DNA of 64,000 nt from positions 28,233 through 92,232 of the forward strand of contig NZ_JAIUJR010000011.1 of the NCBI RefSeq assembly GCF_020166335.1, written 5' to 3'. This stretch comes from Winogradskyella alexanderae. Lineage in GTDB: Bacteria; Bacteroidota; Bacteroidia; Flavobacteriales; Flavobacteriaceae. This document shows, one piece after another, positions 46,270 to 55,092 of this stretch (positions are counted from its first letter, which is position 1; every line of letters begins with the position of its first letter). The notes beneath the pieces are model-generated. The model ran no database searches, was not told the DNA's origin, and was given only the letters and a program-made list of their open reading frames with translations. The position numbers and the translations under genes were made by a program.

Positions 46270-48228
46270 TTATTCAACAATAATCGTCTTAGTTATTATC
46301 CTTTGCTCTTGTATTACTTTTAAAAGATAAAGCCCAGAAGACATGTCTAAATCCACATAATTTTTCACGCGCTCAAAGCTTTTTAATAGTCTGCCTTCTA
46401 CTGAATATACTTCTAAATTAATGAAATCTTTACCTTCAATATACAATCTCCCTTTAGTTGGATTGGGATAAATAGAAATAATTGAAATTTCAGCGTCATC
46501 AATACTTAATTGCTGGTTCCACACTTCCCCCACATTATCTCCCCAAATATACTCTACCAAATCTGGCTGGTCTATAAACGGATTTCTATTTTGTTGCCAA
46601 TTGTAAATGACATTATTTCTGTTCATCTCATAATCGTCAGGAGGATCATTTCTATGCCAATCTAATAAGATAGCCAAGTCTCCCAATTGACCTGTGGTAC
46701 TGGGAAAGCCGTTGACAATTTCTAAGCCATTATAACGTATTTCTAAATACAATACTCCTCTCGCTACATCGCCTCTAAAACTTCCTAAAGTACCACTTGG
46801 ACCTACATATTCACCATAGTGTTGGTTACCTCTTGTACTATTTTCTGCTGCATCTGCCGCTCGTAGTGCATGGGCGTCAGAATTGGCATGGCGCAAGGAG
46901 TCTGCCTTTGTTTCCCAAAAAATACTAATCCCATCTGCAATATCATCCTCTTCAATATCATTAAATCCACCTCTAGATCTTGGAAAAGTATGTTCCCTAT
47001 TCCACTTTCCTGTATTAGAACTAGTGGTTTGTAGATCTAGTTTTGCCCTGCCTTCTTCAGAATAGACCAACCAAACTTGGTTACTGTTTTCAGGGTTTTG
47101 ATCTGCTTCCTTTAGTATATCAATAACATCGGCATATGTATGTGCTCTAACAATATTTGGATCTGCGATAATATCCTGGAGCGCTTGTCTTAATGCGACA
47201 TCAGACAAGCCATCCAAGCTATCGTAATAGCCTTCTGGCTGGGTGCTTTGCACAATACCTGTTGTTGGACTAATTGGTGTTCCCCATGGTGCAATGGTAA
47301 AATCATTATCCACTACTCTCACCTCAATATTATTATTAAAGGGTACAACAGGCTCAACAAGATTGGAAAACCTTATTTCCAAAACTTCATCACCTTCATC
47401 ATCCGCATCATCAACCAATGTAATAGTAGTGCTTGTAGTATTTTGACCATTTAGGATAGTAAGACTGGTGCTACCGGTAAAATCTGTGGTATTAAAACCA
47501 AAATTACTCAAGGTAATGTCAAAGTTAAGGTCTGCAGTTACATTACTTTCACTAGTGAATGTAATATCGAAAGTATCACCCTCATTATATTGGTTTTGAG
47601 AAACTGAAATTGTAACCGGATTAATTGATATTCCTGTTCCATCATTTAAACGTCTCGGTGTAGGCAATGCAGTAAAATAGGTTCCGTCATTATTTCGTTG
47701 TATTGAGTTTACACTGCCACTAGAACCCTCATTTATTTGTGCAATGTCTACAAAATTTGGATCATCATTAAAAATATCAATTAAGCCCAAATCGTCTGGA
47801 TCACTTGTATCGTAAATTAAAACATCAACCAAATTGGTGATGTTCGCAACAGTACCTTCAGGAAAGGCACTTGGCACATCTTGATAAATAGCAACAGCAT
47901 CAGCGCCATTTTGTATGACATTTTCAGCAATTAATAACTGAGGAAAAGGACTAACACCTGGACTACCTACCACCAATAAACCATTGTTGTCGGTTTCATA
48001 TCCCGTTAGATCAATTACTAGGTAACTTGAATCATTTCCACTAGCAGATCCATTAAAAAAAACAAGGATAAAGCCATCGGTTGAAAAATTGGGTGTCTGG
48101 GATTTTATTTCCACAAATTCGGCAGTATCGGTGCTTGGGTTATCAGAGTCAAGCTCATTAATAACCAAAATCTGAGAATACGTAATGCTAAATACAAATA
48201 GTAAAAAAGCTGTGATTCGAAATTTCAT
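46270..48228 (-). CDS. Secreted endonuclease I family nuclease with T9SS sorting domain
   Basis: 652 residues. A signal peptide (about 1-18) is followed by a lamin-tail-like domain (about 20-165, LVINELDSDNPSTDTAEFVEI) and a Calx-beta-like domain (about 205-310). The endonuclease I domain (about 335-560) carries the active-site block KWNREHTFPRSRGGF. A type A C-terminal sorting domain (about 580-652, ISIYPNPTKGRLYIEG to LLKVIQEQRIITKTIIVE) directs export through the type IX system. It probably degrades extracellular DNA or RNA for nutrition or biofilm turnover. Confidence 0.93.
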   Translation of the reverse strand: MKFRITAFLLFVFSITYSQILVINELDSDNPSTDTAEFVEIKSQTPNFSTDGFILVFFNGSASGNDSSYLVIDLTGYETDNNGLLVVGSPGVSPFPQLLIAENVIQNGADAVAIYQDVPSAFPEGTVANITNLVDVLIYDTSDPDDLGLIDIFNDDPNFVDIAQINEGSSGSVNSIQRNNDGTYFTALPTPRRLNDGTGISINPVTISVSQNQYNEGDTFDITFTSESNVTADLNFDITLSNFGFNTTDFTGSTSLTILNGQNTTSTTITLVDDADDEGDEVLEIRFSNLVEPVVPFNNNIEVRVVDNDFTIAPWGTPISPTTGIVQSTQPEGYYDSLDGLSDVALRQALQDIIADPNIVRAHTYADVIDILKEADQNPENSNQVWLVYSEEGRAKLDLQTTSSNTGKWNREHTFPRSRGGFNDIEEDDIADGISIFWETKADSLRHANSDAHALRAADAAENSTRGNQHYGEYVGPSGTLGSFRGDVARGVLYLEIRYNGLEIVNGFPSTTGQLGDLAILLDWHRNDPPDDYEMNRNNVIYNWQQNRNPFIDQPDLVEYIWGDNVGEVWNQQLSIDDAEISIISIYPNPTKGRLYIEGKDFINLEVYSVEGRLLKSFERVKNYVDLDMSSGLYLLKVIQEQRIITKTIIVE

Positions 48229-48812
48229 TAGTTCATTTTTTTGATAAAGATAAACGAATATGACTGTCTCAATGTTAAATTTCTAGTTTGATATAATTGC
48301 AAGGTGGAATTATATAAATAAACCCATAATACTCATCGGCTCATTAAGACAGTAGAAAAACGAAATGCCAAAATTTGCCAAAATTCGAAATGAAATGCCC
48401 CTACATTTTAATAAAGAATACTAAAAACGGCCTTGAAATCTTACAGTTTAAAACTATTAATAGATTTTTATATTACATATATTAATCTTATTATAGATTT
48501 GTGACAAATTTTTATAACCGTTATTATTTTTTTACTTACATAAGTAAAGTCAATTTCACGAATTTCTTTAAAATCGTTTGGAAGATTATTTATGGAGCTT
48601 ATATATTGAAAACTCAATCAAACAAAAACGTAAAATATTAACCTCTAAACCAAAGAAATTATGATGACATTAGCCAAATTGATCATTGATATTGTTTTTT
48701 CAATGTTTTAAAAAAAACCAACCAATCAAAAAAGTAAAACTTAGTTCTAGAATAAGTTTTACTATTTTTGTTTAGCACCATATTGGACATAAGTGCCAAT
48801 GCTAGACAAAAA
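48229..48812. other. Gene-poor stretch
   Basis: No convincing gene. Visible elements: a TAGATTTG promoter-like box (48494-48501); a perfect palindrome TTTACTTA-CA-TAAGTAAA (48531-48548); a 16-codon hydrophobic frame at 48661-48711 (MMTLAKLIIDIVFSMF); and a TATTTTTG box (48763-48770) upstream of the next gene. A reverse frame over 48683-48877 is rejected as a shadow. Confidence 0.5.
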
Positions 48813-48965
48813 ATGAAAAAAAGCTTCTTTAAAATTATAGCCAAAATAAATAAGTTTGTATTACCCTCTTTTAGCAAACGTCAATTAGATTTAAGCAAAG
48901 CTTCAAAATCACAGCTTGCAATTATTGGCTGGCGTGCTTATGTTACTAAGAATGCTCTTGATTAG
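48813..48965 (+). CDS. Small conserved flavobacterial protein
   Basis: 50 residues from the ATG at 48813; the frame is open 15 codons further up. It is basic and helical: KSFFKIIAKINKFVLPSF, RQLDLSKASKSQLAIIGW, ending YVTKNALD. I recognise this as a short protein common in Flavobacteriaceae that is often labelled SsrA-binding protein by automatic annotation, but it lacks the SmpB barrel. Function is unknown. A TATTTTTG promoter box lies 43 bases upstream. Confidence 0.75.
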   Translation: MKKSFFKIIAKINKFVLPSFSKRQLDLSKASKSQLAIIGWRAYVTKNALD

Positions 48966-49040
48966 TACAACTGTTCATTGTAGTGCAAAAGGAAAATTTT
49001 CCCTTTGGCATTCTTAATCTTTTAAGGTGAAGTTTTCAAT

Positions 49041-49880
49041 TCAATTATGAAATATCATAAGTGGGCAATCTAAGTGTTTACTAATTTCCGTTTTACTCGG
49101 AGTACCAAATAAACGTTCAAAAAAACCCTTAAACTGACCAACAAGGGTAATAATATCAGTATCCTTGGGTTTTGTAGAATTGATTAAAATACTTGATAAG
49201 GACATCCCAGTCACAACGTCGTATGTGAATTTATCCTGATCGATAAGTTCTAACAATATCGAGTTATCAGAATTTATTGTTGCATTTATATTATCCTTAG
49301 AAGTTACGTATCGTTTTATCTCAATTTTAGCATCAAGATGCTCCATGAGTTCAAAAATTTCCTTTACCGTAATGTGGTCAATATAGTCATCAGAATCTAA
49401 GGCCAACAATAACTTTTTAGGTTGCTTGTATTTAAATTCATCAGGGACCACCAGTGTATTACAATCTATATTACGCAAAACCTTCAAGGCACTGCTTCCA
49501 AACAAAGTCTCTTTTAAATTTGATGCGCCATTTGTTCCCATTACTATTAAGTCTACATGGTATTTCGCTATAATCTGTTTTATAGAATCTAAAAAAACAT
49601 CATAATCTACAATGCTTTTAAAATTATGTAACCTCTCATTGGCTTGCAATTTTAACTGACCAACAATAGTCTTGAGTTTACGCTTATTATCTGAAATTAG
49701 GGACTGATACAAACTTTGGTTCCCCCTACTTAACATAAGGTCGTCAGATGTATAACTTCGTGAATCCTGAACATTTAATACATAAAAATCACAAATCTCA
49801 TTTTTAAAAAGTTGCAAGGCATATCGCATTGCGTTAATAGAATTTTCTGAGAAATCCGTCAATAAAAGGACTTTTTTCAT
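49041..49880 (-). CDS. Tandem universal stress protein
   Basis: 279 residues made of two Usp domains (about 1-145 and 150-279). The first is complete: KVLLLTDFSENSINAMRYAL and a nucleotide-binding-like VMGTNGASNLKETLFGSSALKVLRN. The second is more diverged (KLLLALDSDDYIDHITV, LVGQFKGFFERLFGTPSKTEISKH). Usp proteins accumulate under stress or low oxygen. It is divergent from a PNPOx-like gene, with Crp/Fnr-type boxes between. Confidence 0.9.
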   Translation of the reverse strand: MKKVLLLTDFSENSINAMRYALQLFKNEICDFYVLNVQDSRSYTSDDLMLSRGNQSLYQSLISDNKRKLKTIVGQLKLQANERLHNFKSIVDYDVFLDSIKQIIAKYHVDLIVMGTNGASNLKETLFGSSALKVLRNIDCNTLVVPDEFKYKQPKKLLLALDSDDYIDHITVKEIFELMEHLDAKIEIKRYVTSKDNINATINSDNSILLELIDQDKFTYDVVTGMSLSSILINSTKPKDTDIITLVGQFKGFFERLFGTPSKTEISKHLDCPLMIFHN

Positions 49881-49926
49881 GGTGATTTCATTTTCCCTTA
49901 AATTAAAAAAATAGTTTTAAATGATG

Positions 49927-49942
49927 AATGATAAATATCATT
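49927..49942. promoter_or_regulatory. Crp/Fnr-type box between uspA-like and PNPOx-like genes
   Basis: AATGATA-AA-TATCATT is a perfect palindrome containing TGAT-N4-ATCA, 47 bases upstream of the universal stress protein start. A second, near-match site TGATTTATGTCA lies at 50011-50022, 50 bases before the opposite gene. Confidence 0.5.
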
Positions 49943-50071
49943 AAGGTGGTTCCTTGAGAATTTATAATTAAATAGTTGAATTAGTTTAGGATTATTTAAA
50001 TTTTCAAAACTGATTTATGTCAGTAAAAAAAAAGCCTCAAGTGAGTATCTTAAGGGAATAATATTTCCGTT

Positions 50072-50524
50072 ATGATAAAATCCATTGAAAAATCGCAGTG
50101 CTCAGAGATTTTAAAAAACAATTATTTGGGATATTTGTCCTACATAAGTAATAATGCGCCTTACACCATACCAATAACCTACTTCTACAATGAAAAAGAG
50201 AATTATATAATTTGCTATTCGGGTTTAGGGCATAAGATTAATGCTATGAGAAAGAACATTACCATCTCATTGGCTGTGGCAGATATTTTCGCTGCAAAAA
50301 AATGGCAATCTGTTTTGGTTCACGGAAGATACGATGAAATTAGCGGAGGCACTGCAAAACTCTATCTTCATGAATTTTCATTGGGAATAAAAAGTATAAT
50401 ACTCAGAAAAGAGCGTCAGGACTTGGATTACATAAGCGAATTTTCGAGCAAAATATATAATCAAGATGTTCCTATTGTATTCCTAATAAGAATTGATGAA
50501 ATGACTGGTAAGATGAGAACGTAA
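50072..50524 (+). CDS. Pyridoxamine 5'-phosphate oxidase-like flavin-binding protein
   Basis: 150 residues with the split-barrel FMN-binding fold: LGYLSYISNNAPYTIPITYFYNE, YIICYSGLGHKINAMRKN and WQSVLVHGRYDEI. Members of this group bind FMN, F420 or heme rather than acting in B6 synthesis. The opposed universal stress gene and the Crp/Fnr-like sites suggest a redox or low-oxygen role (inference). Confidence 0.87.
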   Translation: MIKSIEKSQCSEILKNNYLGYLSYISNNAPYTIPITYFYNEKENYIICYSGLGHKINAMRKNITISLAVADIFAAKKWQSVLVHGRYDEISGGTAKLYLHEFSLGIKSIILRKERQDLDYISEFSSKIYNQDVPIVFLIRIDEMTGKMRT

Positions 50525-50776
50525 TCACAAAATAAATGCCAAAAGAGTAATTCTTCGTTAATCAATTTTCTTTATAATTTCTTATCAACATTCATTTTCT
50601 TTTCAAATAATTCCATTATATCACAATAGACTATTAATAAGATTACAATCTCCATTTAGTTATTTACATTCTAAAGTTTTTAGGCTCGATTTAAAGATAA
50701 TTTTGGGAATAATTTCACTTCATTTTATCACTAATATTTAAAATAATGATTCAACTTTGTTGAAAAGAGAAATGCT

Positions 50777-51559
50777 ATGGATCAGAAGGTTTTAATAGAA
50801 GCTATAAAGAAGCAAAAAGAAGACATTAAAATATCTTCAACTTTAAAGGAAGAGTCAAAACGATTCACACAATTACTTTTCAATACTTTTTTTGATAGTG
50901 AGACCGATACTACAAAGTCTCTCGTGGAGCTTGAAAGTTTATTTTTTAAGATAAGAGATATTGCATGCCCTGAGATTAAGGGTAAGCCTTGTAAAACTTG
51001 GACAGATTTTATAGCAGGTGTTCCAAATCTATTCTGCAAATTAAAAAAAGATGCAGAGGCTATATTTAGAAATGATCCAGCAGCTGAATCGCTAAGTGAA
51101 GTTTATTTGGCATATCCTGGTTTCTATGCCATTTCGGTTTATAGAATGGCAAAAGAATTTTATCTGCTTGGCCTGCCCCTTATACCAAGACTAATGACCG
51201 AATTTGCACATCAGGTAACTGGTATCGACATACATCCAGGAGCATTTATTGGCGAATCATTTTTTATAGATCATGGTACTGGAGTTGTAATTGGTGAAAC
51301 GGCAACAATTCATAACAATGTTAAGATCTATCAAGGTGTTACTCTTGGTGCCCTAACCGTAAAAAAGGAGCTCATGAATAAAAAGAGGCACCCAACCATT
51401 GAAAATAATGTAACTATATACGCCAATGCCACAATTTTGGGTGGTGATACCGTTATTGGAGAGAATAGTGTTATTGGCGGTAACGCTTGGCTGACCCATT
51501 CAGTGGATAAAAATTCTATTGTAACCCATAGTCCTCAAATTGAAATAATCTCAAGATAA
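50777..51559 (+). CDS. cysE: Serine O-acetyltransferase
   Basis: 260 residues of the EpsC-like type. An N-terminal helical domain (about 1-140) precedes a left-handed beta helix with hexapeptide repeats: [65 protein letters not shown]. It acetylates serine with acetyl-CoA to give O-acetylserine. The next gene, cysM, starts 4 bases later, so the pair makes cysteine. A TAATTTTG promoter box lies at 50698-50705. Confidence 0.93.
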   Translation: MDQKVLIEAIKKQKEDIKISSTLKEESKRFTQLLFNTFFDSETDTTKSLVELESLFFKIRDIACPEIKGKPCKTWTDFIAGVPNLFCKLKKDAEAIFRNDPAAESLSEVYLAYPGFYAISVYRMAKEFYLLGLPLIPRLMTEFAHQVTGIDIHPGAFIGESFFIDHGTGVVIGETATIHNNVKIYQGVTLGALTVKKELMNKKRHPTIENNVTIYANATILGGDTVIGENSVIGGNAWLTHSVDKNSIVTHSPQIEIISR

Positions 51560-51562
51560 AAA

Positions 51563-52441
51563 ATGAATTATACAATCATTGATCAAATTGGCAATACACC
51601 TATCGTGAAATCTATTGCCTTAAACACTAACCCAAATGTAGAACTCTATTTTAAATTAGAAGGAAACAATCCAGGAGGTAGCGTTAAAGATCGTGCAGCA
51701 TATAATATGATAAAAACTGCATTGGACTCAAAGGCTATAACCAAAAATACCAGGTTAATTGAAGCTACCAGCGGAAATACAGGAATTGCATTGGCTATGA
51801 TTGCAGGCATCTTTAATCTAGATATTGAGTTGGTAATGCCAGAAACAGCTACTCGTGAACGCGTACAAACCATGAAAGCCTATGGTGCCAAAGTTACTTT
51901 GCATCCTGAAGGTATTGAAGGAGCTCGAGACTATGCTGCAAAAAAAGTTGAAAATGAGGAGTATTTTTCATTTAACCAATTTGCCAATGATGCCAATTGG
52001 AAAGCGCATTACAATACTACAGGACCCGAGATTTGGAGAGACACGAAGGGCGAAGTAACTCATTTTGTATCCTCTATGGGAACCACAGGTACAATTATGG
52101 GGACTTCTACCTATTTAAAAGAGAAGAAAAAAACAGTTCAGATTATTGGCGTACAGCCCAAGGAAGGATCAAAAATCCCTGGAATACGCAAATGGCCGGA
52201 CAAATATCTGCCAAAAATTTTTAATTCTTCTAAAGTGGATGTTATTTACGAGGTTAGCAAGGAAGAGGCCATAGCAATGTCTCGCAAGCTGGCCAAGGAG
52301 GAAGGTATATTTGCAGGAATGAGCAGTGGCGGTGCAACAACTGTGGCATTGCGATTAGCAAATGAACTTAAAGAAGGTGTGGTCGTAAGCATTATTTGTG
52401 ATCGCGGAGATCGCTATTTATCCTCAGAATTATTTGAGTAA
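51563..52441 (+). CDS. cysM: Cysteine synthase B
   Basis: 292 residues, fold-type II PLP enzyme. The Schiff-base lysine is in NPGGSVKDRAAYNM, the substrate loop is EATSGNTGIALA, and the phosphate-binding loop is SSMGTTGTIMGTSTYL. It makes cysteine from O-acetylserine and sulfide (or thiosulfate). It follows the acetyltransferase gene and a terminator closes the operon. Confidence 0.95.
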   Translation: MNYTIIDQIGNTPIVKSIALNTNPNVELYFKLEGNNPGGSVKDRAAYNMIKTALDSKAITKNTRLIEATSGNTGIALAMIAGIFNLDIELVMPETATRERVQTMKAYGAKVTLHPEGIEGARDYAAKKVENEEYFSFNQFANDANWKAHYNTTGPEIWRDTKGEVTHFVSSMGTTGTIMGTSTYLKEKKKTVQIIGVQPKEGSKIPGIRKWPDKYLPKIFNSSKVDVIYEVSKEEAIAMSRKLAKEEGIFAGMSSGGATTVALRLANELKEGVVVSIICDRGDRYLSSELFE

Positions 52442-52476
52442 ACTATGTTTAAGATTCACAAAATCATTTAAAAGAA

Positions 52477-52511
52477 AAACCCTGTGGTTATAATATACAC
52501 AGGGTTTGTTG
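52477..52511 (+). terminator. Terminator of the cysE-cysM operon
   Basis: AAACCCTGTG / CACAGGGTTT forms a 10-base stem about 35 bases after the cysM stop. The T-run is short. Confidence 0.7.
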
Positions 52512-52593
52512 GGTATCTAAGTTATATTCGTGACCTCGACAGCACGATATTATTGGTGTTTTGGTGTCAAATTCGCTGTTTTTATGCCCTTTT

Positions 52594-52622
52594 AATTGCA
52601 ATTTTCAATCAAAATTGCAATT
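52594..52622. repeat. 12-base inverted repeat upstream of the phage-type integrase
   Basis: AATTGCAATTTT and AAAATTGCAATT are perfect complements with a 5-base spacer. The right arm extended by one base (AAAATTGCAATTA) recurs at 54850-54862, beyond the small reverse operon. The two copies bracket the integrase module and may be recombinase or excisionase binding sites, or part of attachment sites. Confidence 0.45.
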
Positions 52623-52727
52623 AGTTTGACATTTTATGACATACATGGTCACAAAAATGGTCACAAATTTAGGGACAACAGAAACCATCATTTATCTTAA
52701 AATAAAGTTCAACGAACAAAATGAAAG

Positions 52728-54008
52728 ATGGTTTTTACATTTAAATTAAGACAGGGAAAAAAAAGTGCAACTATAATTGCTGAACTTCGATTAGGTTCAA
52801 AATTAAGGATTAGACAATCAACCCCATTCTCTATTCCAATAAGCTCTATCAAATATTGGGATTCTAAAATTCAACTCATAAAAGTACCAAACGATATTCT
52901 CGATAGTGATCACATCAATATTCAACTTAATAAAATCAGAACATTAGTTTATTCAGAGCTATCAAACATTAGCGAAAATAAGAATGCTTGGGAAATTAAA
53001 AGTAGGATTCAAGAAATTGTAAACCCAAAACCTGCCATAAAAGATGTTACAGAAAAAAGTCTGGACAGGCGTTACGTCCTAAACTACTTCAGCTATTATA
53101 TACAATTTTACAGCTCCAATGTATCACCAAATACCGGAAGTATCTTATCTTCCGAAACCCTGAAAACATATAACAATACTCGCGTCTATCTTAAACGATA
53201 CCTGGAATCGAAAAAAATTAAAGATTTCAAATTCGAATCCATTAATAAATCCTTTTATTATGACTTTATCAATTACGGACAGCAGATGGGTTACTCAAAA
53301 AACTATATTGGTTCCCATCTTCAAAAACTGAAAACAATTATTCAGGCCGCCTATGATGAAGACATACATGACAATAGGGAATTCATGAAACGTTATTTCA
53401 AAAAATTCAGGGAAGAAGTAAATCATCCTTATCTAACTGAAGAAGAGCTCTCTAGACTAAGTCAACTAGAAATAGGATGCCATAAACTCGATAATATCAG
53501 AGATGTATTTTTAATAGCCTGCAATACAGGACTTAGAATCGGAGATTTGATGAAGTTTCTTAAGAATCCAACCACAGAAAAAATCAATAATAAAAAGCAT
53601 ATTTATATAAAGCAAAATAAGACTAACAAACCTGTTTACATACCTGTAAACTCTTCGATAAATGCTATTCTTGAAAAAAGAAACGGTAAATTTCCGAACT
53701 ACGTTCACAAAGCGATTATTAATCGCAAAATTAAAGGATTATTGAGACGTTGTGAGGTTATAGAATTGGTAACTGTTGAAAAAACTATTGGTGGAAAAAC
53801 AGAACTACTCACCAAGCCTAAATACCAATTTATTAGTTGCCATAGTGCCCGGAGAAGTTTTTGCACCAACGCCTACAACAGTGGTGTGCCACTACAGGAC
53901 ATTATGGTGTTTTCCGGACATAGTTCAGAGAAAATGGTTTTGTTATACATTAAGGCCTCGGCCAAGGAAAAAGTAAGACGAGTTGCTAATCACCCTTTCT
54001 TTTCTTGA
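52728..54008 (+). CDS. Tyrosine recombinase, Bacteroidota phage/ICE integrase type
   Basis: 426 residues. An arm-binding N-terminal part is followed by a SAM-like core-binding domain (about 120-225, YYIQFYSSNVSP, NYIGSHLQKLKTIIQAAY) and the catalytic domain. Catalytic residues are visible: Arg in NTGLRIGDLM, Lys in IKQNKTNKP, His and Arg in CHSARRSF, His in FSGHSS and Tyr in VLLYIKAS. It begins right after the cys operon terminator, marking entry into accessory DNA. Its 3' end overlaps the convergent small gene by 23 bases. Confidence 0.92.
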   Translation: MVFTFKLRQGKKSATIIAELRLGSKLRIRQSTPFSIPISSIKYWDSKIQLIKVPNDILDSDHINIQLNKIRTLVYSELSNISENKNAWEIKSRIQEIVNPKPAIKDVTEKSLDRRYVLNYFSYYIQFYSSNVSPNTGSILSSETLKTYNNTRVYLKRYLESKKIKDFKFESINKSFYYDFINYGQQMGYSKNYIGSHLQKLKTIIQAAYDEDIHDNREFMKRYFKKFREEVNHPYLTEEELSRLSQLEIGCHKLDNIRDVFLIACNTGLRIGDLMKFLKNPTTEKINNKKHIYIKQNKTNKPVYIPVNSSINAILEKRNGKFPNYVHKAIINRKIKGLLRRCEVIELVTVEKTIGGKTELLTKPKYQFISCHSARRSFCTNAYNSGVPLQDIMVFSGHSSEKMVLLYIKASAKEKVRRVANHPFFS

Positions 54009-54186
54009 TAGAGTCATTAATATAATAAAGGCCCATTAATACAACTATTGACCCTAGAACTATAGTTGATCCAATCAAAAAATTATTTGTTTTATGAAGC
54101 TCTTCGACTTGTTCCAATTGATTAATTCTTAAGTCCTTTGATGACAAAATAGTTGGGTAGTCATCGTAAAAATTTACTACACTCAT
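53986..54186 (-). CDS. Small single-pass membrane protein
   Basis: 66 residues. A polar N-terminal half with LRINQLEQVEELHKTNN precedes one membrane helix (FLIGSTIVLGSIVVLMGLYYI) and a basic end. No family is recognised. Last gene of a - strand trio, overlapping the zinc-ribbon gene by 4 bases (ATGA). Confidence 0.6.
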   Translation of the reverse strand: MSVVNFYDDYPTILSSKDLRINQLEQVEELHKTNNFLIGSTIVLGSIVVLMGLYYINDSIKKRKGD

Positions 54187-54539
54187 AATTTTATAATTTT
54201 AAAGTAATTCTCATTATATGGATAAAAAGCAATATCGTATATCACCATAACTTGTTTCTTTATACCATCTAAATTTTCAAGTCGCGTACATTGCCTTCCT
54301 GAGAAACCAAGAATTCTAGCTTTTTGCTTTTCAAGCAAAGCTTCCTGATCATTACCTAAAATACCAAGGAATATTATGTAATCATTCAACAGTGTTTTAT
54401 TGGTCTCTTTTATGATCGGATTATTTCTTAATCTATTCTTGTTATTGAAGCGAGACCTACATTTGTTAGAACAGAACTTTTGGTCACTCCTCCTCATCTC
54501 AAATTCAGAGTTGCAAAATTTACAATTAGCAATTTCCAT
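54183..54539 (-). CDS. Zinc-ribbon protein of mobile regions
   Basis: 118 residues. The N-terminus has a Cys4 ribbon, CKFCNSEF and KFCSNKCRSRFNN (pairs about 6/9 and 23/27). The rest resembles the 55093-55476 product in layout: LLNDYIIFLG-type helix, a middle RILGFSGRQCTRL, then a hydrophobic strand VMVIYDIAFYPYNENYFKII. It is likely DNA-associated and travels with recombinase genes. Middle gene of a three-gene reverse operon. Confidence 0.65.
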   Translation of the reverse strand: MEIANCKFCNSEFEMRRSDQKFCSNKCRSRFNNKNRLRNNPIIKETNKTLLNDYIIFLGILGNDQEALLEKQKARILGFSGRQCTRLENLDGIKKQVMVIYDIAFYPYNENYFKIIKL

Positions 54540-54544
54540 AGACT

Positions 54545-54760
54545 CTAAGAATTAGATTCTTCATTTTCTTGAAAATTTCTGAAAACAGGAACAGGTGATT
54601 TTAGGTTTTCTTCTGTTAATGAATCGGAATGAATCAAAACTCGCATACCGTTATAAGGCTTAAAGGCTTTAACCCTTCCATCCTTTATATATCTATCAAG
54701 TTGCCTTACACTGACACTCAACTGCTTTGCGGCTTCTTTCTTTGATAAAAACTTATACAT
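54545..54760 (-). CDS. Excisionase-like helix-turn-helix protein
   Basis: 71 residues. The N-terminal MerR/excisionase-type helix-turn-helix is clear (LSKKEAAKQLSVSVRQLDRYIKDG, then RVKAFKPYNGMRVLI). A proline-containing acidic tail follows. It probably controls or redirects the neighbouring integrase. First gene of the reverse trio, 5 bases before the zinc-ribbon gene. Confidence 0.78.
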   Translation of the reverse strand: MYKFLSKKEAAKQLSVSVRQLDRYIKDGRVKAFKPYNGMRVLIHSDSLTEENLKSPVPVFRNFQENEESNS

Positions 54761-54849
54761 GTTATGTGCTATTTATATTTTAATGTAAAGCAAGGGCATT
54801 ATAGTTTTTTTTCAAAGCAATTCAACAAGTCTATTGGCAATAATCAGTG

Positions 54850-54862
54850 AAAATTGCAATTA
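54850..54862. repeat. Second copy of the AAAATTGCAATTA repeat
   Basis: It matches 52611-52623 exactly over 13 bases, with similar flanking (GTTTGAC there, AAGTTGA here). See the inverted repeat at 52594. Confidence 0.4.
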
Positions 54863-55092
54863 AAGTTGATTTTTTTCCATTTGCACTGCTAAATGTAGGT
54901 TTTTTCTTACTAATCACATCTCAAGAATTGACTAAAACAAATGGAACAGAACCAACAGTAGAACCTAAATACCAATATGTTGGATATTCGAAACTACTCG
55001 AGTATATTCGTTTAAATCGTGCTTATCCGTGTTTATACGGTTGATTCGGGTAGAACTTTCTGTTCAAGGGATAGTCCACTCCAATTAAGGCT
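54863..55092. other. Region without a convincing gene
   Basis: A 65-codon frame opens at GTG 54847 and ends at 55044, starting at the repeat. Its middle (VEPKYQYVGYSK) faintly recalls the TKPKYQFISCHS segment of the upstream integrase, so it may be a decayed recombinase fragment. The evidence is weak and I do not call a gene. Confidence 0.3.

Noticed and set aside
52441..52728. tRNA gene or tRNA-end attachment site next to the phage-type integrase
   Set aside because: No cloverleaf or CCA-adjacent T-arm pattern could be found after the cysM terminator.
54847..55044. 65-codon + strand frame
   Set aside because: GTG start within a repeat, no recognisable domain. Weak similarity to an integrase segment is not enough to call a gene or pseudogene.
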